A stretch of DNA of 48,809 nucleotides from Bacteroidota bacterium (GTDB lineage: Bacteria; Bacteroidota; Bacteroidia; JABEUT01). The position numbers and the translations under genes were made by a program. Location: NCBI GenBank assembly GCA_013288205.1, contig JABDCH010000006.1, positions 1 through 48,809 on the forward strand. Reading direction: 5' to 3'. The notes under the pieces were generated by a model, which was not told the DNA's origin, ran no database searches, and saw only the letters and a list, made by a program, of their open reading frames with translations. Positions 30,666-39,621 of the stretch are shown in pieces (position 1 is the stretch's first letter; the number at the start of each line of letters is the position of its first letter).

Positions 30666-33528
30666 AGCTTTCCATCACCGCGTACTCTTCAATAGGCGGA
30701 CAGGTACAAATCAGGTTCCTGTCGCCGGCAGCATTATCGGCACGGGCAACAGATACCCAAAATTTGTTTTCCTTGAGCCATGCGAGCGGATACGCAGCCT
30801 TTTCACGTGAATAGCTATGATTCCAATCGCTTGAAATAAGCCGTTTAGCAGTATGCGGAGCATTTTTCAGCACATTATCTGTTTTATCAGCCAAGCCTGA
30901 TGCGATGTCGTCAATTTCCTTGTGAATAGAAATCATCACCTCTACAAAGCGGTCGAGTTCTTCTTTGCTTTCACTTTCGGTAGGCTCCACCATTAATGAA
31001 TCGTGCACAGGGAAGGAGACTGTAGGTGCATGGAAGCCGTAATCCATAAGTCTTTTAGCAATGTCAGTAACTTCTACACCGGCTGTTTTCTTAAATTCGT
31101 TGCAATCCAATATAAGTTCATGCGCCACGTTGCCCTTGGTTCCTGTATACAAAATGGTATAATGGTCTTTCAGACAGGTTTTGATATAATTGGCATTCAA
31201 TATGGCATATTTAGTTGCATCCGTAACACCTTGTGTGCCCAGCATACGTATGTAACCATATGAAATAAGCAGAATCAATGAACTTCCCCAAGGCGCAGCC
31301 GATACGGCCGTTGTTTTATTTTCATTAGGAGCAATTATACTATGCGAAGGAAGGAATGGCTTTAAATGCTTTGCTACGCAAATAGGACCCATGCCCGGGC
31401 CACCGCCACCATGCGGAATGGCAAATGTTTTATGAAGATTCAGGTGGCATACGTCTGCTCCAATGCTGGCAGGATTGGTAAGCCCTACTTGTGCGTTCAT
31501 ATTAGCGCCGTCCATATAAACCTGGCCTCCATTGGCGTGAATTACCTTAGTGATTTTCTTGATAGATTCTTCAAATACCCCATAGGTAGAAGGATAGGTA
31601 ACCATAAGGCAAGAAAGACTATCCTTATACTGCTTTGCTTTTTCTTCCAGATCAGCTTCATCAATGTTGCCCATTTCGGTACATTTAACAAGCACAATCT
31701 TCATACCGGCCATAGCTGCACTAGCTGGATTTGTACCGTGTGCAGACGTAGGAATCAGTACTACATCGCGGTGATGGTCTCCCTTGCTGTGATGGTATTC
31801 CCTGATTGCAAGCAAACCTGCATATTCACCTTGTGCACCTGAATTAGGTTGAAGTGAAACACCCGCAAATCCGGTAATAGTACAGAGATATTTACTAAGG
31901 TTCTCAAGCATTTTAGCATAACCTTTAGCCTGGTCAAGCGGAGCAAAAGGGTGAATGTTTGCAAAGCCCGGCATAGTGATAGGATACAGTTCTGATGCGG
32001 CATTCAGCTTCATGGTGCATGAGCCTAATGAAATCATTGAATGGGTAAGAGAAATATCCCTGTTCTCCAATTTCTTGATGTAACGCATCATTTCCGTTTC
32101 GGAATGATAGGTATTAAACACCGGATGAGTCAGGTATGCGCTACTGCGCGATAATCCTTCCAGATTATATTTTTCAGAGAAGTTGTTTACTTCATTTGCC
32201 ACAGGCATTTTACCTGCAACAGAAGCAAATATGGAAATTATTTCTTCTATATCAGAAGCATTTGCAGTTTCATCCAGACTAATACAAATTACATCCGATT
32301 CTGGATAGTAGAAATTGAATCCTTTCTTTAATGAAGCCGTTTTAATGCCTTCAAATCCTTGCGGAACGCTTATTTCGATTGTATCGAAGAATGTGGTATT
32401 TGAAATGGAATAGCCCAAATCAGTCAAAGACCCAGCTAAATGAACTGCGAGGTTATGTACTTTCTTAGCAATATTCCTAATACCTTGTGGACCATGATAC
32501 ACGGCATACATGCTAGCCATAACAGCTAACAAAGCTTGTGCAGTACAAATATTAGAGGTAGCTTTCTCCCTACGGATATGTTGTTCGCGGGTTTGCAGGG
32601 CCATACGCAATGCATGCCCACCGTCGGCATCTACAGTTACGCCAATAATTCTACCCGGTAATACTCTTTTGAAACCCTCACGAACGGCAAAGAATGCAGC
32701 ATGTGGGCCACCATATCCGAGTGGTACGCCAAATCGTTGTGAGTTACCAACTACCACATCGGCGCCCCATTCACCGGGAGGGGTGAGTAATGTAAGTGCA
32801 AGTAAATCGGTAGCAACGGCCACCATTATTTTATGTTCGTGCATTCGTTCAACAAATGCCTTATAGTCACTAGCCTTTCCTTTTGATGAGGGGTATTGGA
32901 GTAATACTCCGAACACATTTTCAGTAGAAGCACTTTCAGGGTTCTCAATAACAATATTAATACCTACTGGGGCCGAACGTGTTTTTAATACATCTATCGT
33001 TTGCGGGAAACAATCAGACGAAACGAGGAAGGTATTGGCATGTTGTCTTTCAGCAGGGCGCGAGTGATAGAGCATTAGCATGGCTTCGGCAGCAGCAGTG
33101 GCTTCATCTAACAAAGATGCATTGGCAATAGGCATTGCCGTTAAATCACATACTACCGTTTGGAAATTGAGCAGCGCCTCTAACCTGCCTTGCGATATTT
33201 CAGCCTGGTAAGGTGTATACGCCGTATACCATCCCGGGTTTTCAAGCACATTGCGCCTGATAACTGCCGGAATATGGCAATTGTAATAACCAAGACCTAT
33301 ATAAGACCGGAATATTTTGTTTTTACCAGCCAGTTCGCTAATGTGGGTTGCATATTCATCTTCCCGCATAGCTTCAGGTAAATTCAGAGGCTTTTTAAGG
33401 CGTATAGAAGCAGGTATTGTGGCATCTATCAACTCGTCAATAGAAGCGTATCCAATTTTATCGAGCATATGTTTCACATCTTGTGAACGGGGACCTAAAT
33501 GGCGGTATGCAAAGCTGTCTGTTTTCAT
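30664..33528 (-). CDS. gcvP: Glycine dehydrogenase (decarboxylating), P-protein of the glycine cleavage system
   Basis: A 954-residue single-chain P-protein, with both the N-terminal (GcvPA-like) and C-terminal (GcvPB-like) halves. Markers are FRSYIGLGYYNCHIPAVIRRNVLENPGWYTAYTPYQAEISQGRLEA in the first half (positions about 70-115), and in the second SLGSCTMKLNAASE, SGAQGEYAGLLAIR, TSAHGTNPASAAMAGM and the PLP-lysine segment LNLHKTFAIPHGGGGPGMGP near residue 700. It decarboxylates glycine and passes the aminomethyl group to lipoyl-GcvH. gcvT and gcvH are not adjacent, common in Bacteroidota. A TAACTTTG box ends 29 nt before the ATG. No glycine riboswitch is visible in the short leader. Confidence 0.97.
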   Translation of the reverse strand: MKTDSFAYRHLGPRSQDVKHMLDKIGYASIDELIDATIPASIRLKKPLNLPEAMREDEYATHISELAGKNKIFRSYIGLGYYNCHIPAVIRRNVLENPGWYTAYTPYQAEISQGRLEALLNFQTVVCDLTAMPIANASLLDEATAAAEAMLMLYHSRPAERQHANTFLVSSDCFPQTIDVLKTRSAPVGINIVIENPESASTENVFGVLLQYPSSKGKASDYKAFVERMHEHKIMVAVATDLLALTLLTPPGEWGADVVVGNSQRFGVPLGYGGPHAAFFAVREGFKRVLPGRIIGVTVDADGGHALRMALQTREQHIRREKATSNICTAQALLAVMASMYAVYHGPQGIRNIAKKVHNLAVHLAGSLTDLGYSISNTTFFDTIEISVPQGFEGIKTASLKKGFNFYYPESDVICISLDETANASDIEEIISIFASVAGKMPVANEVNNFSEKYNLEGLSRSSAYLTHPVFNTYHSETEMMRYIKKLENRDISLTHSMISLGSCTMKLNAASELYPITMPGFANIHPFAPLDQAKGYAKMLENLSKYLCTITGFAGVSLQPNSGAQGEYAGLLAIREYHHSKGDHHRDVVLIPTSAHGTNPASAAMAGMKIVLVKCTEMGNIDEADLEEKAKQYKDSLSCLMVTYPSTYGVFEESIKKITKVIHANGGQVYMDGANMNAQVGLTNPASIGADVCHLNLHKTFAIPHGGGGPGMGPICVAKHLKPFLPSHSIIAPNENKTTAVSAAPWGSSLILLISYGYIRMLGTQGVTDATKYAILNANYIKTCLKDHYTILYTGTKGNVAHELILDCNEFKKTAGVEVTDIAKRLMDYGFHAPTVSFPVHDSLMVEPTESESKEELDRFVEVMISIHKEIDDIASGLADKTDNVLKNAPHTAKRLISSDWNHSYSREKAAYPLAWLKENKFWVSVARADNAAGDRNLICTCPPIEEYAVMES

Positions 33529-33557
33529 TAATTGTGTGTGGTGAAAATTAAAGGGGG

Positions 33558-33565
33558 CAAAGTTA
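33558..33565 (-). promoter_or_regulatory. Promoter -7 box for gcvP
   Basis: TAACTTTG on the minus strand, exact TAnnTTTG, 29 nt before the gcvP ATG at 33528, in the short gap behind the pseudouridine synthase gene. Confidence 0.5.
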
Positions 33566-33582
33566 TTAAAAAGCCATCACTT

Positions 33583-34341
33583 TTAGCTTTTTTTCGGTTG
33601 CTTTTTAATGTGGCCAAACGCACTTAAACTTTTAACCTCTTGATTTGTGAGCTGCCGCCATGCTCCACGAGGAAGATGATGTAAGGTCAAACCTGCGTAG
33701 CCCACACGGTCAAGGGCTTTCACTTTATATTCAAGGGCTTCAAAAATACGGCGTACGATACGGTTCTTTCCGCTGTGTAGTGTCAGCACAACAGCATCAT
33801 CGCCTTCGGTTGTAGAATATTCAATTTCGTCTACCTGGGCAAAACCATCTTCCAGCATAATCCCTTTACGGATTTTCTTTAAATCCTCAAAAGATAGTCT
33901 CTTGTCCAACCGGGCTTTATATACTTTACGCACTTCGCCCGATGGATGCGAGAGGCGATTGGCAAGCTCCCCGTCATTGGTAAGAATAAGCAAGCCAGTG
34001 GTGTTCCTGTCGAGCCTGCCAACAGGATACACCTTTTCATGGGTGGCTCCTTCTATTAAATCCATTACCGTTTTACGGTCTCTTTCATCCGAAACGGTGG
34101 TAATGGCATCCTTGGTTTTGTTTAACAAGATATATTGTTTAACCGCATGATGAATCTTGGTGCCTTCTACATTTATACGGTCGGTAGGCTTTACCCTGTA
34201 TCCCGGTGAATCTACTACGCTATCATTTACCTTTACAAGTCCCATAAATATCAATTCGTCCGCTTTCCGGCGCGAGCAATAGCCAGTGTTCGATATAAAT
34301 TTGTTGAGGCGTTCGCCTTCTGTATTATTTTCTTTGTTCAT
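33583..34341 (-). CDS. RsuA/RluB/RluE/RluF-family 23S or 16S rRNA pseudouridine synthase
   Basis: A 252-residue enzyme with an N-terminal S4 RNA-binding domain (about 11-58, RLNKFISNTGYCSRRKADELI) and the RsuA-type catalytic domain. The catalytic Asp is 111 in VYPVGRLDRNTTGLLILTND. LHSGKNRIVRRIFEALEYKV near the C-terminus is the family's second signature. It isomerises one uridine of rRNA; RluB-type specificity (23S near position 2605) is likely from length but not proven. The gene begins 33 nt behind the GT39-like gene and may be cotranscribed with it. Confidence 0.9.
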   Translation of the reverse strand: MNKENNTEGERLNKFISNTGYCSRRKADELIFMGLVKVNDSVVDSPGYRVKPTDRINVEGTKIHHAVKQYILLNKTKDAITTVSDERDRKTVMDLIEGATHEKVYPVGRLDRNTTGLLILTNDGELANRLSHPSGEVRKVYKARLDKRLSFEDLKKIRKGIMLEDGFAQVDEIEYSTTEGDDAVVLTLHSGKNRIVRRIFEALEYKVKALDRVGYAGLTLHHLPRGAWRQLTNQEVKSLSAFGHIKKQPKKS

Positions 34342-34374
34342 TTGTTATCTGTATTCATTATTGTAAACCCTAAT

Positions 34375-35976
34375 TTAAAAATTCCTTTCAAATATTTTCC
34401 CATTTGCCGCACCGTACTCAAATTTCTTTATGATATGAAAATGAGCTAATGTGTCGCTTCCTTTTTCCCATAAGGAATCATAATCAACATTGGTATATAC
34501 TACATATTTTGGCTTCATATATATTTTACCTACAATATGGGTAAAACTTGCACCGGACAAATAACCCATATCTTTATTTTTAAGGGCGGCATTCACGGTA
34601 AAAGCACAATCTATCGTATCTTTTTGAAGGTTTTGTTGCTCCAAATAGCCTATTATATTTTTTTCAAGTTTAACTCCTTGGACGTAGTTAGGTGAGTCGT
34701 CGCCCAAGCCATTATCCTTATAATGGAAAAAGATACCATACAATATAACAGACATTAAAAGTGTACCCCATACGTAGGGCAAAAAGGCAAAATACCGGAG
34801 AGATTCCTTTACATAATAAGAAAAATATACAATCATTAAAGGTATAAAGAGAAAAAGATACCGATTAGTGAAAACATTTACTGCACAAAATATAAGGTAT
34901 AGTATTCCAATTATAAAGATGCTTGCAAGCATCTTATTCGAATATTTTCCCTCATTTGCATATTTTATATGCATAAAATAGTAAAACACCGCTGCAAAAA
35001 GCCCTATGAATAAATTGACTTGCCAATCTGATAATATCCCGTGCTTGAAAAAAATTCTAACACACATCATAAGACCAATTGCAATAAAAAAACGTATAAA
35101 TTTCGGTATTGGTTTATAAAACAGAGCAAAAGCTATGAGAAAAGACCACGTAAAGAATATACGCCCTTGTAATTCAAATGTATAGTTATAACAAAATTGC
35201 AGTCGATATTGAAAATCATTCCAATTGAAATTCAAAAGGGAAATATGTTCCGGAAAAAAATAATATCCTCTTTGATAGTGCTGGATTCCTAAAAAAATCA
35301 AAAAAGAGAAGATTGGCAGAAAAGCAAACATAGAATCCTGTAAAAATAATTTTAGGGATTTCCAGATAATTTTATTTGCAAAAAGGCAAATAGCCTGATA
35401 AAGCAAAATACTCACTATTACAATCGTACCGCTTTCTTTGGTTAACACCATACATGTAGCAAACAGAAAATACCAGTATCTGTTTCCTCTGACAAAATGA
35501 TATAAAGCAAGAATAGTCCATAATGACAAAAATATTTCGGGAAGGACAAAAATAGATTGAGCGACAAAAATTGGTTGAACCAGAGTAATAGACGCAGCAA
35601 TCAATGCCACTGTAGAATCGAATATGTTTTTTACAACATAAAATAAAGCGATAACGAAACCAATAGCTATCGTGAGGGCAAACGAATGCATAGAAATAAA
35701 ACTACCACCAAATAGCTTCACCCATATAGCTCCTGCAGTAAAAAATAACAATGGGTGCCCCCGGGAATAGGAATCGGAAAGTGCATTAGGAAGCAGACTT
35801 ATTCCATCTTTTGCCATTTCTCGAATAGCAGGGGCGTATACCCATGCTTCATCATAGAAAAATGGAGTATTCAAAATAGAAATTTTGAATATTATGAAAA
35901 TCATGCAAAAAAACAAGAGCGCAAAAAAGGAATAAGATTCTCTTAGTCCGGGAAATATCTTATTTATCCTATCCAT
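34375..35976 (-). CDS. GT39/ArnT-like polytopic glycosyltransferase
   Basis: A 533-residue inner-membrane protein with about a dozen helices. Near the start it has NTPFFYDEAWVYAPAIREMA, the acidic motif after the first helix typical of ArnT/PMT-2 enzymes that use polyprenyl-phosphate sugars, and then SYSRGHPLLFF on the second loop. The ATG at 35976 overlaps the stop of the upstream PIG-V-like gene by 13 nt. An earlier in-frame ATG at 36036 would overlap by 73 nt and put extra charged residues ahead of the first helix, so I prefer 35976. The acceptor is unknown. Base composition is markedly AT-rich (27% G+C in the one line I counted). Confidence 0.75.
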   Translation of the reverse strand: MDRINKIFPGLRESYSFFALLFFCMIFIIFKISILNTPFFYDEAWVYAPAIREMAKDGISLLPNALSDSYSRGHPLLFFTAGAIWVKLFGGSFISMHSFALTIAIGFVIALFYVVKNIFDSTVALIAASITLVQPIFVAQSIFVLPEIFLSLWTILALYHFVRGNRYWYFLFATCMVLTKESGTIVIVSILLYQAICLFANKIIWKSLKLFLQDSMFAFLPIFSFLIFLGIQHYQRGYYFFPEHISLLNFNWNDFQYRLQFCYNYTFELQGRIFFTWSFLIAFALFYKPIPKFIRFFIAIGLMMCVRIFFKHGILSDWQVNLFIGLFAAVFYYFMHIKYANEGKYSNKMLASIFIIGILYLIFCAVNVFTNRYLFLFIPLMIVYFSYYVKESLRYFAFLPYVWGTLLMSVILYGIFFHYKDNGLGDDSPNYVQGVKLEKNIIGYLEQQNLQKDTIDCAFTVNAALKNKDMGYLSGASFTHIVGKIYMKPKYVVYTNVDYDSLWEKGSDTLAHFHIIKKFEYGAANGKIFERNF

Positions 35977-37214
35977 CCGCCGTTTAAAAAGTACTGGTAA
36001 CAATATACTTGCAAGGTAATATTTCCTATTAAACAAATCAAATATGCACCTAAAGCAATATATTTATTGCGGTGAGATATAAATAAGAAAAAAATCATAT
36101 ATATAGAAAGAACGAAATATTTTAAAACCTCCTGTATATGAACATAGCTACCAAACAACAACCAAAAGGCATTGATTCCTATAAATATTAAAACATATTC
36201 TCTTGCTTCCCATGTTTTTTTTAATAGACACGAAATAGCCACAAAGAAAAATGGAGTTGCAAAAACAAAACGGTTAAGACTAAACAGACTACCACCTCTT
36301 GTAAACAATATAAGCCATGATATTCCAGCCAAATATAGAACCGAAAATAAAATAGCTTCTTGATTAATAAGTTCAGATTTGCCTGTTCTCTTACTCTCTA
36401 CAAAACTATATCCAATAGCCACTGTTGCCATTATTCCGACAAGAAAAGCTGTTCCATCAAGTCGCGCTATATCATCGCCTCCCCAAGAAGTAAGGTGGAG
36501 CTTGGGCAGCCTGATGTAGTTATTCCAACCTGCTTTTTGAGAATGAAAAAATGCAAACCAATCATGTGTATTTGTATATTGTAAGTATATAACAAGAATA
36601 AGTCCCAATAAAATAGGAAGAATATAAAAACCGAGTTTTTGCAAAATGGAATGTTTATCGTTCCTGATCAAAAGAATTAGCACAATGATAGGTATAAAAA
36701 CATAGACCACAGGGCGCGTGCAACTTGCCAGTAACATACCTACAAATACAACCCAATTCCAATTTTTTTTCATCCCAATTAAAACCACCATCGATGAAAA
36801 GAAAAACAGGGCTTCAGTATATGGCAGGAACATAAATATAAGAGAAGGAAAAGAAAGCATAAGGAATAACTCCTTAGCTGAGAAATTAAAAACGGTAGTA
36901 AGGATAGCACAGGAAATAATAAAAAGCAGCGCATTAAAAAAAGTCATTGCATATATCCCACATCCTAAAACCTTCCATAAAAAAGGGAAAAAAGGGAAAA
37001 AAGCCACTCTGTAACCGTTATAACCTTCGTGTACTATGCGATAATATTGATTGGCATCCCAGTTCAATAAACTATTTTCATAAAAAAAAGGCTCATTTTT
37101 CGTAACCTGTGAAAGGATCATTAACAGTATAAATGCTCCAGTAAAATATATTAATACGAAAAAGATATTTCGCAAAAAACGGGAAGTAAATGAATGGTTA
37201 GTACTATTATTCAC
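35964..37214 (-). CDS. PIG-V-like (GPI mannosyltransferase-related) membrane mannosyltransferase
   Basis: A 416-residue inner-membrane protein with about ten helices. The first periplasmic loop carries NWDANQYYRIVHEGYNGYRVAFFPFFP, close to the WDA..Y..I...GY...AFFPLFP signature of PIG-V and its bacterial relatives, which transfer mannose from a polyprenyl phosphate; TRPVVYVFIPI is a second conserved stretch. The start codon is GTG at 37214 and overlaps the stop of the T9SS cargo gene by 4 nt (GTGA), so translation is coupled. The downstream GT39-like gene overlaps by 13 nt. The context suggests a surface glycan or glycoprotein role. The acceptor is unknown. Confidence 0.75.
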   Translation of the reverse strand: MNNSTNHSFTSRFLRNIFFVLIYFTGAFILLMILSQVTKNEPFFYENSLLNWDANQYYRIVHEGYNGYRVAFFPFFPFLWKVLGCGIYAMTFFNALLFIISCAILTTVFNFSAKELFLMLSFPSLIFMFLPYTEALFFFSSMVVLIGMKKNWNWVVFVGMLLASCTRPVVYVFIPIIVLILLIRNDKHSILQKLGFYILPILLGLILVIYLQYTNTHDWFAFFHSQKAGWNNYIRLPKLHLTSWGGDDIARLDGTAFLVGIMATVAIGYSFVESKRTGKSELINQEAILFSVLYLAGISWLILFTRGGSLFSLNRFVFATPFFFVAISCLLKKTWEAREYVLIFIGINAFWLLFGSYVHIQEVLKYFVLSIYMIFFLFISHRNKYIALGAYLICLIGNITLQVYCYQYFLNGGWIG

Positions 37215-38728
37215 TCTATAATAATTTTACCTGTAGCCACTGAAAGACCAATCTGATTAATGATTACAAAAAAATACACTCCTGTGGCAAGACTTCCTTT
37301 TCCAATATGAGCAATATATTGTCCATGAGCAACTGATTGAAGCGGCATTTTTTGCAAAATACATTTTCCAGACATATCATATAAGTTATATGAATAGTAT
37401 TCTTGTCCTATTCCTGCTTGAACCAGTATAGTAGATAACGATGTTACGGGATTAGGAAATACTTTCACCGCCACTATCATTGGTTCTTGTAAAGGGACTC
37501 CAAGTGTACAGGGAGTTGTGTCTTTATATTGGTATAGTGAGAGCGTATAGTTTTGAACAATACTATCATTCTTCAAACGAACGATATATACATCATTTAG
37601 TCCTGTAGTATAGCCAAGGCTACTGGTAGCGCCAGCAAATAGCACATTCCCATTTTTCGCAAGAGCAATTGAATTTCCTTCTTCATTTCCTGTGCCTCCA
37701 AAAGAGGGTCCCGCTATCCAATAACCATATTTATCGAGATGTTGCATATGCATTTTATATCCTCCTAATCCATATGAATTATTTGTTCCAACTGAAATAT
37801 ATGTATTGTCAGATGTTTGCACAGCATCTCTTCCTATTCCAATCCCCGGAGAAGCGTAATCTTGTAACCACATAATATTACCAGTACTATCTGTTCGAAT
37901 CATCATTTCATCGAGTTTTCCTGGTTTTATACTGTCTGTGGAACCATAAATAATAAAACCATGATCAATTGCTTCACTTATCGAATTTCCAAAATAGTTA
38001 TGTACACCTCCATAAGTGATATGCTTTTCAACTCCCCCTTTATCATTCATTAATATAAAGTAAACACTTGTGTCCTCTGAATTAAGAAGCGTTTTATTAC
38101 CAACAATACCATATAAGGAATCTTCCTGCACACATATTGAATTCCCTACACTATAGTATCCCGAATCACCTATGGCTCTTGTCCAAAGGGTATCTCCATT
38201 TTTGTTTGTTCGAATAACATATACATTTCCATTTCCTAAGCCATAACTGTATGTTAACCCGCAAATTACAAAGCCACTATCCGGTAATTGTTGGATAGAA
38301 TATCCAAAATCCCAATCAGAACCTCCATACGTTCTTTGCCATTGAAAATTGCCCTGTGAATCGGTTTTTACTAAATATACATCATACCCACCTGCTCCAT
38401 AACTATCAGTAAATCCAACAAATGCATATCCTTTATCAAAGGTCTGTGTTACTGAAAATCCCTCTTCATTCTCAAGTCCACCATAGGTTTTAGACCATTC
38501 GTGCCTGCCTACAGAGTCTACTTTAATAGCATAAAAATCAGTATTTCCACAACCAAAGCTGTTGGAAGTACCTATCATAATATAGCCTCCATCGTTTGTG
38601 GGCTTTATTTGGTTACATACATCGTTCTGTATTCCGCCATACGTATAAATAAAGGCGGTATCCTTATATTGCCCATAGAGATTGGAACAACCTAAAAATG
38701 CTACAATTATTATAAAAATCTTCTTCAT
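37211..38728 (-). CDS. Secreted repeat protein with a T9SS type A sorting domain
   Basis: A 505-residue exported protein. The signal peptide MKKIFIIIVAFLGCSNLYGQ begins at the ATG at 38728; the longer frame upstream is rejected because it would bury this signal. The body has about seven repeats of the form DGGYI..G.T.S.G.G..D.Y.IK.DS.G...W..TYGG, a beta-propeller-like pattern. The C-terminal 85 residues are a type A sorting domain (VFPNPVTS, YDMSGKCI, ATGVYFFVI, GKIIIE), which sends the protein through the type IX secretion system to the cell surface or outside. It opens a coupled operon with two membrane glycosyltransferases. The role of the body is unknown. Confidence 0.85.
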   Translation of the reverse strand: MKKIFIIIVAFLGCSNLYGQYKDTAFIYTYGGIQNDVCNQIKPTNDGGYIMIGTSNSFGCGNTDFYAIKVDSVGRHEWSKTYGGLENEEGFSVTQTFDKGYAFVGFTDSYGAGGYDVYLVKTDSQGNFQWQRTYGGSDWDFGYSIQQLPDSGFVICGLTYSYGLGNGNVYVIRTNKNGDTLWTRAIGDSGYYSVGNSICVQEDSLYGIVGNKTLLNSEDTSVYFILMNDKGGVEKHITYGGVHNYFGNSISEAIDHGFIIYGSTDSIKPGKLDEMMIRTDSTGNIMWLQDYASPGIGIGRDAVQTSDNTYISVGTNNSYGLGGYKMHMQHLDKYGYWIAGPSFGGTGNEEGNSIALAKNGNVLFAGATSSLGYTTGLNDVYIVRLKNDSIVQNYTLSLYQYKDTTPCTLGVPLQEPMIVAVKVFPNPVTSLSTILVQAGIGQEYYSYNLYDMSGKCILQKMPLQSVAHGQYIAHIGKGSLATGVYFFVIINQIGLSVATGKIIIE

Positions 38729-38821
38729 TAAATACCAGTGCAAATGAAGCACGAATATAGCACTAATTCCTGAAAACAAGACCAATAAATGCATAGAACG
38801 GCTTATAATTTACCGTTCATA

Positions 38822-38856
38822 TTGTGCAATGCTTATGTACATAAAACGTACTTTTG
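38822..38856 (+). promoter_or_regulatory. Two-box promoter ending 4 nt before truA
   Basis: TTG (38822-38824), 24 nt, then TACTTTTG (38849-38856); the ATG follows at 38861. The spacing to the ATG predicts a leaderless truA-pyrD-ispE-waaA mRNA. Confidence 0.55.
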
Positions 38857-38860
38857 TGTC

Positions 38861-39616
38861 ATGCGCTATTTTCTGCAGCTTTCATTTAAGGGAACTGACT
38901 ATCACGGATGGCAGGAGCAAAGCAATTCCCCTGATACCGTGCAGGAGATATGTAATACTGCCATTGCAAAGGTCCTTAATCATCCTGTTAAGCTAATGGG
39001 TGCCGGGCGAACAGATACAGGAGTGCATGCAGAAATGTTCTTTGCTCATTTTGATTCACCTATCGAAACACTTTCAGAAGAAAAAAGAAAATGGCTCCAC
39101 AAATTAAATTCTGTAACTCCATTTAGTATGGCATTCCAGGATATATTGAGCGTAAAGCCCGATGCCCATGCCCGTTTCGATGCTGTTTCAAGAACTTACC
39201 GCTACGATATTTCGCTCCAAAAGAATCCTTTTCTTTATAATAATACCTTATTCTTTCCCTATCCACTGGACGTTGATAAAATGAATAGAGTCTGCGGAAT
39301 GCTGAAACAATACAAGGAATTTTCCAGTTTCCGGAAGACACATTCCAATAATAAAACCGATTATTGTATTATCAAATCAGCCAATTGGGAAATGCAGGGC
39401 GATAAATTATCTTTTACTATTACGGCCGACCGTTTTCTTCGCAATATGGTACGTGCCATAGTGGGCACCATGCTGAATGTAGGCAATGGAAAATATTCAG
39501 AAGATGATTTTTGCAACATAATTGAAAGTAAGAATCGTTCACGTGCCGGAGCATCTGTTGCCGCTTGCGGATTATATCTTACACATATTGAATATCCTAC
39601 CCAAATATTTATATAA
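38861..39616 (+). CDS. truA: tRNA pseudouridine synthase A
   Basis: A 251-residue enzyme converting U38-U40 of the tRNA anticodon arm to pseudouridine. The family start [17 protein letters not shown] begins at the ATG at 38861; an upstream ATG in the same frame (38789) would add 24 unrelated residues and lies before the promoter box. The catalytic Asp is 52 in [10 protein letters not shown]. The other conserved segments are [27 protein letters not shown] and [17 protein letters not shown]. It heads a rightward operon with pyrD (5-nt gap), ispE (9 nt) and waaA (4-nt overlap). A -7 box ends 4 nt before the ATG. Confidence 0.95.
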   Translation: MRYFLQLSFKGTDYHGWQEQSNSPDTVQEICNTAIAKVLNHPVKLMGAGRTDTGVHAEMFFAHFDSPIETLSEEKRKWLHKLNSVTPFSMAFQDILSVKPDAHARFDAVSRTYRYDISLQKNPFLYNNTLFFPYPLDVDKMNRVCGMLKQYKEFSSFRKTHSNNKTDYCIIKSANWEMQGDKLSFTITADRFLRNMVRAIVGTMLNVGNGKYSEDDFCNIIESKNRSRAGASVAACGLYLTHIEYPTQIFI

Positions 39617-39621
39617 TAACG

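Noticed and set aside
31366-31842. 158-codon plus-strand frame opposite gcvP
   Set aside because: It is antisense to strongly conserved gcvP and reflects its codon pattern.
35977-36036. ATG at 36036 as start of the GT39-like gene
   Set aside because: It would overlap the upstream gene by 73 nt and add 20 residues; the ATG at 35976 gives a short overlap typical of coupled genes.
38729-38794. Upstream start (38794) for the T9SS cargo gene
   Set aside because: The extra 22 residues would precede a complete signal peptide that starts at 38728.
38789-38860. ATG at 38789 as start of truA
   Set aside because: The added 24 residues are not part of TruA and lie before the promoter box.
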